42,273 nucleotides of DNA from a virus. Both the position numbers and the translations under genes were made by a program. The stretch spans positions 1-42,273 of the IMG/VR virus record IMGVR_UViG_3300023220_000904, one strand, 5' to 3'. The notes beneath the pieces are model-generated. The model was not told the origin of the DNA and made no database searches. It saw only the letters and a program-made list of their open reading frames with translations. Below are positions 7,131 to 16,394 of the stretch, piece after piece (within the stretch, counting starts at the first letter, position 1; every line of letters begins with the position of its first letter).

Positions 7131-8141
7131 TTAAACTCCAATTCCGTACTTTTCTTCCAATTCAGTCTGACGGGTGGCTAAAAGAGCCTGAGTCTGAGTG
7201 AGAGCGTCTTTCGCCTTCTCTCCGTTGATCTCCAGGCCCTGGCGATGATAAATCATTTCTCCGGTGAGCCTGACCATAGCCTGATCGAATTCAGTCTGAC
7301 GGTCGGCTTGCGATAAAGCGTCGATCCGTTCCTGTTCCAATTGTTCGGAGATTTCCAGTTTATCATCAGCGGTTAAATCCTCCGGAAAGAGAGCTTCAGC
7401 AGGCGGTTCCTCTCCCAAAGCCGTGATTTTACTTTTCGTCCAGGTGTCATCGGTATAAAACCAGTAATCTTTTCCTCTGAAATCAGAGACCGTTTCCAGC
7501 GCGCCTTGCGCGTCACGAGCCAGCACCGAGTTTTCCGGCAGTCCGTCCAGTTCGGTCTTGATCGTATCTCCATCCTCATCCGTGATTATTTCCTCTCCGG
7601 CTCTGGGGGTGAAATAAACAGCGTGTTCTTTAAATAACGCCTGGCGTTTTTCCGAAGCTTTCCGAGCCTGCGTCTGTACTTTCGCTTTTTCCTTTTTACA
7701 CAGTTCTATAAATTCGAGGTGGGTCTCGCTTTGAAAAAACTCACGATTAGCGTTGCTGGCTTTTAACAAATCTTTTCTCCAGGCGTCAAATTCCTGCCAG
7801 GCGGCCATCACCGCCTGATTTTCTTCCAGAGAGGGATTCTTCGACAGAGCTTTTTTGAGCTTCAGATAATTTTTATACTGTTCGGATTGCGGCAGTTCCT
7901 TCTGATAATCTTTATTGAATTTAGTCAGCACCATCTGATAGCGTTTGTTTTTGCAGACTTTCTCGGCCTGAGCCAGAGTCTTCCGGCATTTTTCCGCCGC
8001 TTTAAGCTGCCGGTCACACTCCGCGCTCGCTTCAAATAAAGGTTGCGCCGCCAGTCGGGTGGCCACCGGGTTCGGCACCGGATAATCAAGCCCTTTCACC
8101 ACTTGGTAGCCGTTAATTTCTTTTGTGATTACTGTTCTCAT
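7131..8141 (-). CDS. Coiled-coil protein, possible fibre-associated factor (336 aa)
   Basis: It is mostly helical and rich in Lys, Glu, Gln and Ala: residues ~40-180 and ~260-335 look like coiled coil. A short beta-rich stretch lies between (~185-235, with KDYWFYTDDTWTKSK). No known family is recognised. It is placed two genes downstream of the tail fibre, between two nearly identical coiled-coil/TM paralogues, so a fibre chaperone or fibre-attachment role is a reasonable but unproven guess. Confidence 0.5.
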   Translation of the reverse strand: MRTVITKEINGYQVVKGLDYPVPNPVATRLAAQPLFEASAECDRQLKAAEKCRKTLAQAEKVCKNKRYQMVLTKFNKDYQKELPQSEQYKNYLKLKKALSKNPSLEENQAVMAAWQEFDAWRKDLLKASNANREFFQSETHLEFIELCKKEKAKVQTQARKASEKRQALFKEHAVYFTPRAGEEIITDEDGDTIKTELDGLPENSVLARDAQGALETVSDFRGKDYWFYTDDTWTKSKITALGEEPPAEALFPEDLTADDKLEISEQLEQERIDALSQADRQTEFDQAMVRLTGEMIYHRQGLEINGEKAKDALTQTQALLATRQTELEEKYGIGV

Positions 8142-8398
8142 AATAATTTAATCAATCCCACTATGATTGTGATTTGAGCCAGAGACATGGTGAACATCCA
8201 TTTCAGAATTTCCGTTTTAACATCCGATATTTTTTTATCAAGTTCTGTTATTTTCACATACAGATGATCTTTAGTCACCAGATTCAACAGATTATCATTA
8301 TGCTGTTGTGTATAAGCCACAGCCGCCTTTTTCGATTTCTCTTCAGAGGCTCCGGCATCAATCAGGGCATCATAAATTTCAGCAATCATCGTTGTCAT
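8138..8398 (-). CDS. Coiled-coil protein with C-terminal TM (DUF1640-like), paralogue 2
   Basis: 86 aa; it begins MTTMIAEIYDALIDAGASE, matching the 6907-7128 protein nearly residue for residue over ~19 positions. It has a central heptad-like region and a C-terminal membrane segment ending VGLIKLL. Its stop overlaps the start of the 336-aa gene by four bases. Confidence 0.6.
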   Translation of the reverse strand: MTTMIAEIYDALIDAGASEEKSKKAAVAYTQQHNDNLLNLVTKDHLYVKITELDKKISDVKTEILKWMFTMSLAQITIIVGLIKLL

Positions 8399-8400
8399 TT

Positions 8401-9009
8401 TTATTCCTGGATAATGATCATCTGCGGTGCGTCTATCTCAATCGGTGTCGGAAAAGGATAAGTCTCGATTCCGGTCACTGCCGAGTCGTTCGGTAGTAGT
8501 TTGTAGTAAAGTGCTTCTGGTGGGTCAAAATTAACACAGCCTTCATTTAAAACATAAACACTTTTAGCTATGAACTGATAAATATTCTTTTCTCCGGGCT
8601 GATAATAATAAAGCTGAGTCTGATAATCTATTAATCTGCCTTTTAATTTAGGAAATCTGAACACATCTCCGATATCATCATACCGAAGATAAATATCACC
8701 TTGGCAATCAAGTCCTTTAAAATAAAATTCCTGATTAGATGCCGTTTGAATAGTACCGCTTTTATTCAGAACCACCTTTTCAAAATAATTATGAAAAATA
8801 AAACCATCTGAAGACTCGTCTCTTTTGGTGATCCCGATATTTCTACCATTAGCCCTGACGTTATAAACAGCTTCATCAGGCAGACAGGTGATCAGAGCGG
8901 CCTGATGGCCGCAATTGTTCTGCTTTAATTCTTCAGCATCCAGATCATTTTTACATGAAATTAGAAACGGAACTGAAAGCAAAAATAAAATCAGATAAAG
9001 ATATTTCAT
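8401..9009 (-). CDS. Putative lipoprotein (202 aa)
   Basis: It has a short hydrophobic signal followed by the lipobox FLISC, with the modified Cys at ~19, then a polar mature region with three further cysteines and many tyrosines. It should be lipidated and anchored in the cell envelope after export. A phage-encoded lipoprotein inside a late operon could act in superinfection exclusion or lysis. The family is not recognised. The lipobox indicates a diderm host and is of a type common in spirochaetes (weak inference). Confidence 0.65.
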   Translation of the reverse strand: MKYLYLILFLLSVPFLISCKNDLDAEELKQNNCGHQAALITCLPDEAVYNVRANGRNIGITKRDESSDGFIFHNYFEKVVLNKSGTIQTASNQEFYFKGLDCQGDIYLRYDDIGDVFRFPKLKGRLIDYQTQLYYYQPGEKNIYQFIAKSVYVLNEGCVNFDPPEALYYKLLPNDSAVTGIETYPFPTPIEIDAPQMIIIQE

Positions 9010-9016
9010 ATTCTCC

Positions 9017-9898
9017 TTAAAAATAAATTCCCCAGCGTACCGCTAAATTAACCGCCCGACTTTCAGTAGAGGTTCTGGCTCCGGGAGAACCGGAAGCATC
9101 AAAATCTGTTATTTCCGGCGTATTATTAGCGGGTCCGGTTGTAGATATACCAGCAAATAATATTGGTGGTGGTGGTATTCGTGCTGTCGGGCCGCCAGGA
9201 CTAAAAGCCCCGCTTTCCAATTGTATAACATTCGTTCCTCCATCCAATTCTAATTGTTCAAAACTCCCCGTAATATTCTGGAAAGCGTCTAACTGGCTGC
9301 TGCCCGGTATCCGGGAGGCTCCGTCGGGATCAACCAAGGCTCCGGGGTCATAACCTCGAAGGAACTGACCTCTCATATCAGGCATGATCAGAAACTGTCC
9401 GACAACATTACGAATCGTTCCGGCGGCGTCATCGGCCCGGTAGAAAGCCTCGGCGGTGGGGTTCGCGGCATTTCCCACGTAACATAACTGGTTTAAAGCC
9501 TCGAAATCAGAAGTAGCGAATAAATCTATGCCCTGTCCCTGCAGAAAAAAGAAGCGGATATCCAAGCCTAAAAAACCTCCGACATTTACAGGTAACAAAG
9601 TCTCTTCCCACATCAGAGCGATTATCTGACCGGGAGTCTGATAATTATAATACATCTGAGCTAAGGGTTGAGAAAACGGCTTACCGGTACCATCCTTTCC
9701 GGGATCGTCAGGACTGCCGTTAGGAGTCTGATTATAAAAATCCAGTGCGGCCTGCTTTTCGGCCCAGACATCGTCCATTACTTCTTTCAGAAGTTCGCTG
9801 CCGTCAGTGGCCAGCGGCCCGGAGGAGTCGATCGGTTTGGTATCGGGAAAAACAGCTGCGTCATTATTTGCGGTAATCGCAAGGTAAGCTTCACTCAT
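9017..9898 (-). CDS. Tail fibre / phage tail collar-type protein
   Basis: 293 aa. The C-terminal half carries the phage fibre/collar pattern: MPDMRGQFLRGYD, then DPDGASRIPGSSQLDAFQNI, and the terminal TESRAVNLAVRWGIYF. These are hallmark segments of Mu/P2-type fibre tips and T4 gp12-like collar domains. The N-terminus probably attaches to the baseplate. It directly follows the gp48-like gene, the expected place. It is likely to contribute to host binding. Confidence 0.75.
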   Translation of the reverse strand: MSEAYLAITANNDAAVFPDTKPIDSSGPLATDGSELLKEVMDDVWAEKQAALDFYNQTPNGSPDDPGKDGTGKPFSQPLAQMYYNYQTPGQIIALMWEETLLPVNVGGFLGLDIRFFFLQGQGIDLFATSDFEALNQLCYVGNAANPTAEAFYRADDAAGTIRNVVGQFLIMPDMRGQFLRGYDPGALVDPDGASRIPGSSQLDAFQNITGSFEQLELDGGTNVIQLESGAFSPGGPTARIPPPPILFAGISTTGPANNTPEITDFDASGSPGARTSTESRAVNLAVRWGIYF

Positions 9899-9902
9899 AA
9901 TT

Positions 9903-10622
9903 TTAAGTATAATTAATGATTAACACCGCCCAGGTCTCCCAGGGTTTGGCTTGCAGAATAAAACTCTTAAATCTGTCCTGACGGTGCAGCGGCACATCAG
10001 CCGGCAGAATCGAGGTTAAAGCCCCGAAACCGTCACGGGTGGCGTCACCTCCCACGAAAAAAATAAAACCCCAGGAATCGGGATCAGTCGGAAGTTCCGG
10101 CACTACTTCCACTCTGCTGGCATTTTGAAAAAAAGCGCAGACGGCTTTCTGATTACCGCAGACAGCGATTTCATTACCGCAGCAGGCGGCTATTCCCGGT
10201 GATGACAATAAAATACTTCCGTTCAGAAGCAGATCACCGGGAAAGAGAGCCGGATCGACCGGCGGATCGTTGCGGTGTACCTGGACATCGAATCCGGCCT
10301 TCACTAAAAAGTCCTGGAGATCGTCATCGCTGGCCCGATTATCGGTTCGGTCGAATTTAACCGCCGCCAGTTGGGTTCTTCGTTCGTCATCGGTCAGATC
10401 GAAATCAGGGATGATCCCGTGTTCTTCTTCCAGTTCCTGCAGGAGAACGGTTTTAAAAGGATCCCTGACATCACCTGCTGTTTCGGCGAAAGCTCTGACC
10501 GTCTCCCAGTTCAGAGCCTGTCCGTTCAGCAGTTTATCAAAATCATCCTCGAATTTGATCTGCCAGAGACTACCGTCGGGCAGCAGGGCTTTCTGAGTCT
10601 GTTTAATCAGTTCGCTAGACAT
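9903..10622 (-). CDS. Mu gp48-like tail protein (DUF2313)
   Basis: 239 aa. The N-terminal pattern (LLPDGSLWQIKFEDDFDKLLNG) and the middle (ELEEEHGIIPDF...DDERRTQLAAVKF) match the DUF2313/YmfQ family, the Mu gp48 equivalent that links the baseplate wedge to the fibre. Two CCGNEIAVCGNQKAVC-type cysteine pairs near residue 150 are unusual insertions. It overlaps the baseplate J-like gene by 8 bases. Confidence 0.7.
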   Translation of the reverse strand: MSSELIKQTQKALLPDGSLWQIKFEDDFDKLLNGQALNWETVRAFAETAGDVRDPFKTVLLQELEEEHGIIPDFDLTDDERRTQLAAVKFDRTDNRASDDDLQDFLVKAGFDVQVHRNDPPVDPALFPGDLLLNGSILLSSPGIAACCGNEIAVCGNQKAVCAFFQNASRVEVVPELPTDPDSWGFIFFVGGDATRDGFGALTSILPADVPLHRQDRFKSFILQAKPWETWAVLIINYT

Positions 10623-11802
10623 AAATAACTCCGCCGGCGTCCAGTTTCACCAGTTCACCCGGAACCAGTTTGAAAAATCCCTCGAAGGAAGCCGGAGCGA
10701 ATCCGAATCCGACACCCTCAGCCGAGGAATTATTGACCTTGAGTACATCCTGAACCGCAGCTGACAGAGCTAAGTCGGTTATTTCATCGTTTCGTTCATC
10801 TTCAGCGTCCAGCCCTTCGATGAACGGAGCCAGGTTTTCCAGAAAGACGGTCACGGCGGCATCAACCTGAGTCTGCACGTTAGTGAGCTGACCGGCCGGA
10901 GTAACCAGATTACGGACTTCGACGAAAATAGTCAGCCGGCTGATAGATTCCACGAAAAGAGTGGCATCAGTCAGACCGAGCGGCAGTCTGGAAATTCCGG
11001 TTACGGGATCCGTGTTCAACGCATCTCGTACCGCATCCAGCAAAGGTACACCGGCGATTCCTCCGGGGCCGATTTCAACACTCGGTTCAGCCTGAACATA
11101 CATCGTACGTTCCGGCGGTACCGTCCCGATGGAAGGAAAGGGACTCCCGGTCAAAGGAAAAGCGGCGGCCACTCCGGGCACGGCTTCGGCAAAGGCACGG
11201 GTGTCGGCTGTGTTATAACCTCCGCTCTTTTTGCGGATGGCGGCTTGTACCCGGCGGCGATAGGCTTCCTGTTCCTCTTCCTCGGTTCCCAGAGTCACGG
11301 TGGTGACGACAGTGGCCACGGTGGTCGCTCCGGGAATCTGTACATTGATGGTCAGCGGTTCCGAATCGTTCAGATTTCCGATCACCCCGACATTTTCAGC
11401 CGTGACCGTCAGCAGGGCTACCCCGGCGGCGGCGGTGGCGTCGTTATCGGGAAAATACCGTTCTCCGTTATTATCTCCGGTGAAGATGGCGGTCTGCGGA
11501 ATTATAGTCCCGTTGACAGCCGGCAGAGAAATATCGAGAATAGCGGCCTGGGCTTTTTTGAGAATAACCTCGTGTTCCTCACCAAGATTGATTAAATCAT
11601 CGCCCTGAGCGGTTTTAGCTAAGTTGGCTTTGCTCCGTTCCTCCGTGTACTTTCTGAGAGAAGAAGCCAGCAGAGCTTCTACCCCGGACAACACTCGCAA
11701 AAAAGCCTGGTCATTGAGCGGACTTTCCTGGCTGAGTTCTGACTCCAGGTTGGCCAGATTTTCTGCGGCAATCTGTTTAGTGGTTTTAGTTTCTATTCCC
11801 AT
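10615..11802 (-). CDS. Baseplate wedge protein, gpJ/Mu gp47-like
   Basis: 395 aa. It has the baseplate J-like arrangement: a helical N-terminus, then a beta-rich region ending LTINVQIPGATT and the motif GTEEEEQEAYRRRVQAAIRKKSGGYNTADTR (cut here: YRRRVQAAIRKKSGG), typical of the family. The following segment carries VYVQAEPS-like repeats. It forms the baseplate wedges in contractile tails. Its order between gp46-like and gp48-like genes is the same as in phage Mu. Confidence 0.85.
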   Translation of the reverse strand: MGIETKTTKQIAAENLANLESELSQESPLNDQAFLRVLSGVEALLASSLRKYTEERSKANLAKTAQGDDLINLGEEHEVILKKAQAAILDISLPAVNGTIIPQTAIFTGDNNGERYFPDNDATAAAGVALLTVTAENVGVIGNLNDSEPLTINVQIPGATTVATVVTTVTLGTEEEEQEAYRRRVQAAIRKKSGGYNTADTRAFAEAVPGVAAAFPLTGSPFPSIGTVPPERTMYVQAEPSVEIGPGGIAGVPLLDAVRDALNTDPVTGISRLPLGLTDATLFVESISRLTIFVEVRNLVTPAGQLTNVQTQVDAAVTVFLENLAPFIEGLDAEDERNDEITDLALSAAVQDVLKVNNSSAEGVGFGFAPASFEGFFKLVPGELVKLDAGGVIYV

Positions 11803-11808
11803 TTTATT

Positions 11809-12081
11809 TTATAGCAGTTTTATGACAGCGATCATAATTCCGGTCAGAACAGCGGTCTGAGTGATCATCAATCCGGCCATTTTAAACATGATTTTAGCTT
11901 CCAGTTCTTTCAGCTTCAATTCAAGATATTCTTTAGTGACCAACTCTTTTTTTAAAAATGCAGTGTTGGCAACGGTCTGCAATTCAATTTGAGCCTTGGC
12001 CTGTTTTTCCGTGAAACCGGCTTTAACCAGTTTTTCAAAAGCGGAGTAGGTATCAAAAGCAAAAGAGTTCGCGATTTCCAT
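11809..12081 (-). CDS. Coiled-coil protein with C-terminal TM (DUF1640-like), paralogue 3
   Basis: 90 aa. It has the same architecture as the proteins at 6907 and 8138: a short alpha-helical head (KLVKAGFTEKQAKAQIE), a coiled coil and a C-terminal hydrophobic segment ending in IKLL. Sequence identity is lower than between the other two. It is inserted between two core baseplate genes. Confidence 0.55.
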   Translation of the reverse strand: MEIANSFAFDTYSAFEKLVKAGFTEKQAKAQIELQTVANTAFLKKELVTKEYLELKLKELEAKIMFKMAGLMITQTAVLTGIMIAVIKLL

Positions 12082-12088
12082 TTTTATT

Positions 12089-12538
12089 TTACAATCGTTT
12101 ATGAGCCGGATCGTTAGCCTGTACCAGCCAGTTAGTACCGTGTCTGGTCAAAAGTAATTCCCGGACGTTTCCACCCGGAGGAGTGATTAAAACCGTCATT
12201 TTCAGATTTCGGCTGCTGGGGTTAGTGACCGTGACATCGATTTTAGAAGCCAGATTAGAAGCGATCATCGGTGCCAAGGCTCTCTCCGCCGCTTCTCTGG
12301 TATCATTCAGAGAGCTGATGGTGATCGCTCTGGAAGCCACTTCCTCGAAGTCCGAGCCTATTTTCTGATTCGGATCGTCAAAGAGATCGTTCCCGGCCCA
12401 GCCTTCAGCGGTGAAAAGGAGAATCAGCGGCACGTTTTCCAGTCCGCCGTCCATCACAGGTTGCCCCCCCTTGAATCTGAGGGTGGAGCCGTCCTCCGTT
12501 AAAATAATTCTGGGGTCTCCCTGGAATCTGTTACTCAT
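12089..12538 (-). CDS. Baseplate protein, Mu gp46 / gpW-of-P2-like
   Basis: 149 aa. The family features are a short N-terminus leading to DIxxxxG-like residues, then LILLFTAEGWAGNDLF, a central helix (LNDTREAAERALAPMI) and a C-terminal strand pair ending TNPSSRNLKMTVLI. This is the pattern of Mu gp46 and P2 W (T4 gp25-like) baseplate proteins. It sits directly between the gp45-like spike and the gpJ-like gene. Confidence 0.75.
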   Translation of the reverse strand: MSNRFQGDPRIILTEDGSTLRFKGGQPVMDGGLENVPLILLFTAEGWAGNDLFDDPNQKIGSDFEEVASRAITISSLNDTREAAERALAPMIASNLASKIDVTVTNPSSRNLKMTVLITPPGGNVRELLLTRHGTNWLVQANDPAHKRL

Positions 12539-12762
12539 TATTCATTCTCAGAAAGATGAATTCCTTCTAATAAAGCAAGCTTAACACTCTCCATTAACCA
12601 CACCGCTCCTTCTGCTGTAACCTTTGTATCAGCAGTATACTGCATTTTTCCATCATGATCATAACCCAAAATCAAAATAGTTTTGTATTTACCCTTTGCG
12701 TTTTCTAACATTACATCAGGTTTTTCAGAAGCAAATTCTAATTTAATTATATTATTTTTCAT
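12538..12762 (-). CDS. Small hypothetical protein (74 aa)
   Basis: A soluble alpha/beta protein with a beta-hairpin-rich N-terminus (KYKTILILGYDHDG) and a C-terminal helix. The family is not recognised. It is more A+T-rich than the flanking baseplate genes, which suggests a small accessory gene inserted into the module. It overlaps the gp46-like gene by one base. Confidence 0.5.
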   Translation of the reverse strand: MKNNIIKLEFASEKPDVMLENAKGKYKTILILGYDHDGKMQYTADTKVTAEGAVWLMESVKLALLEGIHLSENE

Positions 12763-12769
12763 AATTTGT

Positions 12770-13300
12770 TTAAGGCAGTTTCACCGTATCGACTCTGGCC
12801 GGAGTCATATCAGCCGGCAACAGAGTATTTGCGTAGCCTGGAAGAAGTACTCCTATTTGAGTTAATTCAGTATTCAGACTGACCAGGAAAGCGTCGAAGA
12901 CGGCTTTGAACGAGTTAAATCTCATGGCGAAATCAGCCAGCCCGTTAATTTCAATCGAGCCGTCAACTCTGAGATTGAGCGTGGCCTGTTTGGTTCCGGG
13001 AGTTTCCTCGGTTCCACCGGATGAGCTGTAAAGCAGTTTCTCTCCGGGAGCAACTTCAGGCGTGATATTGTCTTCCGAAGCGATCGCGAATTTGACATCG
13101 CCCACCGTTCCGATCAACACCGTGGAGCCGATCGGAGGCGCGCTGTCCTCTCCGACATGATTCATAAGCTGAACGGTCTGGACGTCTTCGGGATCGGTCA
13201 CGATGCACTGAAGAAGCCTCGCCGAGAACTCTCCATCCCGGTTTTTCTTGATTTCACTCCCTGTCACCACTCCCGTTTCCAATGTCATCTGAAAAGCCAT
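12770..13300 (-). CDS. Baseplate spike / assembly protein, Mu gp45 (gpV)-like
   Basis: 176 aa. It begins with an OB-like beta region (TGVVTGSEIKKNRDG...VQLMNHVGEDSAPPIGSTVLI) typical of gpV/Mu gp45 tail-spike proteins, and ends with a helix-rich piece. In Mu the protein trimerises as the membrane-piercing tip below the hub. Its place after the LysM-hub gene agrees with that role. Confidence 0.7.
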   Translation of the reverse strand: MAFQMTLETGVVTGSEIKKNRDGEFSARLLQCIVTDPEDVQTVQLMNHVGEDSAPPIGSTVLIGTVGDVKFAIASEDNITPEVAPGEKLLYSSSGGTEETPGTKQATLNLRVDGSIEINGLADFAMRFNSFKAVFDAFLVSLNTELTQIGVLLPGYANTLLPADMTPARVDTVKLP

Positions 13301-13363
13301 TTTACCGCTGTTTATTATACTGTTTTTTAATTCCGACCTGAACTACCGGCCTTCCTCTCTTTT

Positions 13364-13492
13364 TCAATCGTGAAGCCGTCTTTCAAAGATTTTTTCTTTC
13401 ACTTTTTTTTTGGTATCCAAAAATGACCAGATAACAAAAATACCACCAGTACAAGACATTATCGCAGTTAAAACAATTATAAATGTTTCCAT
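13364..13492 (-). CDS. Small single-TM protein (42 aa)
   Basis: An ORF beginning two bases after the hub gene's stop codon: METFIIVLT, a ~20-residue hydrophobic segment with one Cys, then a lysine-rich tail. The tight spacing and the amphipathic N-in/C-basic layout support a real gene. It accounts for most of the gap between 13301 and 13494. Function unknown. Confidence 0.5.
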   Translation of the reverse strand: METFIIVLTAIMSCTGGIFVIWSFLDTKKKVKEKIFERRLHD

Positions 13493-13494
13493 AA

Positions 13495-14751
13495 TCAAAG
13501 ATTTTTTCTCCAGGGCAGTTTCGGTTCCCGGTTAGTGTAGAGACTGGGGGGTACGATATCCAGCACCGCCGTTCTACCTTCTTTATTAAATTGATACTCG
13601 ACTTTTCTGATCAGAAAATCAAACCCGTTCGGCACCCGGAAAGTTCCCGACTTGACGGTGATGATGGTATTCTCACGCCAGAGAGTGAAATCCGGAGCCA
13701 GCCAGCCCGTGACCGGCAGCGAGAGTTTCAGCGATTTAGCGATCTGGTTGTTTCTTTTCCAGGCTGCAATCTGGTTCATATCGCCTTTGAGACTGTTATT
13801 GACCTGGAAGGTCATCACTCTGGAACGGGGAATATGCTTATCTTTAGCGATCCCGACTTTCTGATCCCAGTTCGCACCCTGACTGATGGCCCGGTAAGTA
13901 TGAAACAGCCGGCGACCGTCCGAGGCGAATTTCCACTGCTCGACATCCTCTCCGGTTTCCTGCACCGTTCCCACGCTTCGGGAGTCGATATCGGCCTGAG
14001 TGTAGAGCAGTTTGCCCTCCGGAGTCGAGGAGGTCAGAATCTGCCGTTGTTGAGCCAGCTTCATTAAATGATCGGCTATTTTCTCCGTGGGACTGGCCAC
14101 CACCCGATCGAACTGACCTTGTAATAATAATTCCGGCTGAATCTCCAGCCCGATCCCTAAAGGGTCGAGAATGCGTTTGGTGTGCTGTTCCAGCGTAAAA
14201 TTACTGTCCTCGTATGGCGGCAGCAGATTCGAGTCTAATAAATCCATCGTAAAGGAACCGCCCTGGAGCGCAGCCGTCCGGCCTTCGCTATTGAGGCTGG
14301 TTTCAGGCGTATACAATAATCCTCTGACCAGCAGCCGACCGTCCAGAAAGACCGAGGCTTCCGTAAAGCTTTCCGGCAGAATCAGCTTATCCAGTTCGGG
14401 ATCGGATTCCGGCTCCCAGGCGATCACAGCCGACCAGCCGTCCGCCACGGTGTTCATGGTTCTGGTCACTCTCCCGGAAATGACGGGAATCCGTCTCCGT
14501 CCCAGTTTCAGGATAAAGCCGTCGGAGGTTTCGGACTGAAAAAAGCGTTGTCTGAGATCGTCGATTTCCGTCAGCAGCGGAATGATCAGGATTTCACCGA
14601 CCGCTATTTTATCAGGATCACCGGAAGCCAGTCTGTTGGCTCTGAAAATCCGAGGCCAGAGGTTGATGTCACCGTAAGCCTGCCCGGCGATGCCTGACAG
14701 CGTGTCTCCGGCGACTACTTTATATCTTTGCCCTGGGATCGGTTTAGCCAT
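13495..14751 (-). CDS. Tail hub protein (gpD / Mu gp44-like) with N-terminal LysM
   Basis: 418 aa. Residues ~8-58 are a LysM domain (YKVVAGDTLSGIAGQAYGD...IAVGEILIIP). The remainder fits the late-control-D/Mu gp44 hub family, which closes the tube and carries the spike. The LysM part, comparable to P2 gpX or PBSX XkdP, is here fused to the hub on one chain. It lies between the DNA-circulation-like gene and the spike gene, as in Mu. Confidence 0.75.
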   Translation of the reverse strand: MAKPIPGQRYKVVAGDTLSGIAGQAYGDINLWPRIFRANRLASGDPDKIAVGEILIIPLLTEIDDLRQRFFQSETSDGFILKLGRRRIPVISGRVTRTMNTVADGWSAVIAWEPESDPELDKLILPESFTEASVFLDGRLLVRGLLYTPETSLNSEGRTAALQGGSFTMDLLDSNLLPPYEDSNFTLEQHTKRILDPLGIGLEIQPELLLQGQFDRVVASPTEKIADHLMKLAQQRQILTSSTPEGKLLYTQADIDSRSVGTVQETGEDVEQWKFASDGRRLFHTYRAISQGANWDQKVGIAKDKHIPRSRVMTFQVNNSLKGDMNQIAAWKRNNQIAKSLKLSLPVTGWLAPDFTLWRENTIITVKSGTFRVPNGFDFLIRKVEYQFNKEGRTAVLDIVPPSLYTNREPKLPWRKNL

Positions 14752-14754
14752 TTA

Positions 14755-15114
14755 TCAAATTTTTTTGTTTCCAAATAGACCAGGACAATAATCAACTTTA
14801 ATCTGGTTATTCAAAGGATTCCTGATAATTTCCCAGTTAGGATTAAACGTTCCGATATTATGACCGATTTGAGCAGCAAAGCCTAACAGACCTACTCCAG
14901 TCAGTAATGCCCCGGCATTTACAGCAGTCCTGTTTTTTGTTCTTATCCGACATGACATCCCTTTCTTTTCAATTATCGTTTCAATCTGACTGCAATATTC
15001 CATGAGATTTCCTTTTCCGATATGAAGTAGAAACGTCTCTTTTTTATCGATCAATTCTTCAATTTCCACAACTGAAGGATCACTTATAATTGATAGTTTT
15101 TTTCTACCGAACAT
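14755..15114 (-). CDS. Hypothetical protein with one hydrophobic segment (119 aa)
   Basis: I do not recognise this. The N-terminal ~60 residues are soluble. A Gly/Ala/Leu-rich segment (~68-85) could insert in a membrane, and two cysteines lie in the C-terminal region. Its base composition is lower in G+C than the neighbouring tail genes, so it is probably an insert in the tail module. Confidence 0.45.
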   Translation of the reverse strand: MFGRKKLSIISDPSVVEIEELIDKKETFLLHIGKGNLMEYCSQIETIIEKKGMSCRIRTKNRTAVNAGALLTGVGLLGFAAQIGHNIGTFNPNWEIIRNPLNNQIKVDYCPGLFGNKKI

Positions 15115-15128
15115 AAAATAATTTCCTT

Positions 15129-16394
15129 TTAAACATAAACCACTACTTCCTTTCCGGCAGGGAGCAGCAGAATATCGGTGTCGTGCAGTTTGTTGGTTTC
15201 GGTGAAAAAATCAAAGTTGGCGTCGTCTTCTCCCAGCGTTCCGTATTCCTTGATGGTGATTTCAATCGGTGCTCTATCTCTATCCAGGATGAATCTTTTC
15301 TCGATTCTGAGGTCGAATGATTCTCTGAGAATGAAATTGAGAGCCAGAGCGATCATCAGGCTGACATCGGAAAAGCTCTCGGCCTGGCTGAAATATTGAA
15401 ACTGGATCAGCCTGTCTTTAAAAAGTTCCTGATTGGCATCGAGGCCGTCGGTGATCTCGGTGAAAATATCGGAAATCAGCCGGGCTGTTTCCAAAGCTTC
15501 GGTACGCGTGAAAAAACTGCCGCTGATGGAGGTCTGTCCCACCGCTCCTAAAATCCCGTTTAGTACCATTTCCTGAACAAAAACCGTATTGAGGTCGTCC
15601 ACAAAATCCACGGTGGGAGAGATATCAAAAATAGATTGACTCAGATTCTGGTACGATTCCAGCCGGCTTTGAATATTATTCGTAGCCAGCAGAGGCAGTT
15701 GAGCCAGTTCCTGAAACTGAGCGGCTAAAAGCAGCGGTCTCAGAATAACTTCATTTAAAGCGGCATTCACTCCCCGGACAATGGCATTGAAGCGGCGGTT
15801 GATTTCGGCGTTCAGTTCGTACAAGGCACGTAAACCGCTCTGCATTTTAGCCAAGATCGATTTCATTCCGGTGACGGCTCTCTGTCTTCTGGTGGAAGTG
15901 GTCTGATCCAGATTCCGTTCAAAGGATCCGGAAGCGGTCTCGTTGATGACCGTCACTTGAAAATTAAGGTTCTCTTGAATTTCGGCGATGCTGATCACCC
16001 GGTCTCTGGAAATCGATTCCAGCCAGGAAGTGGTAAACATCGTGACGTTGGCTCCGTCCACCCGGCTGATTTTCTGAGAGACTTTGGCCAGAAAGAGATT
16101 CAAAGTACCGACTACCGTGGGATGAATGACCTGCCAGCTTCCGTTTTCGTCACAGGCTTGAAAAAAAGCCTGGGCTTCCTGGTCGTGATTCTCTCCGGTA
16201 AAAAAAAAGGTCAGCGGATAATCCACCGCCCCGACATCTAAATCCTGAATCACCGCGCCTTTCACTCCCGGATATTTAAAAATACCCAGAGCGTGTTCTT
16301 TTTCGCGATCGTTCTCACGCCACAAAGCCGTAAAGACTTTTTTGAGCGGAGACGTAAATCGGATTTCGGGTTTGGTGCGTTCCTCGAAGCTCAT
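15129..16394 (-). CDS. DNA-circulation / tail protein, Mu gp43 (N)-like
   Basis: 421 aa. The N-terminal ~100 residues match the DNA_circ_N family: the pattern RFTSPLKKVFTALWREND...FKYPGVKGAVIQDLDVG and then YPLTFFFTGENHDQEAQAF. In Mu-type phages this protein (N/gp43) is a baseplate/hub component. The central part is helical. The gene lies between the tape measure and hub genes, matching Mu order. Confidence 0.75.
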   Translation of the reverse strand: MSFEERTKPEIRFTSPLKKVFTALWRENDREKEHALGIFKYPGVKGAVIQDLDVGAVDYPLTFFFTGENHDQEAQAFFQACDENGSWQVIHPTVVGTLNLFLAKVSQKISRVDGANVTMFTTSWLESISRDRVISIAEIQENLNFQVTVINETASGSFERNLDQTTSTRRQRAVTGMKSILAKMQSGLRALYELNAEINRRFNAIVRGVNAALNEVILRPLLLAAQFQELAQLPLLATNNIQSRLESYQNLSQSIFDISPTVDFVDDLNTVFVQEMVLNGILGAVGQTSISGSFFTRTEALETARLISDIFTEITDGLDANQELFKDRLIQFQYFSQAESFSDVSLMIALALNFILRESFDLRIEKRFILDRDRAPIEITIKEYGTLGEDDANFDFFTETNKLHDTDILLLPAGKEVVVYV

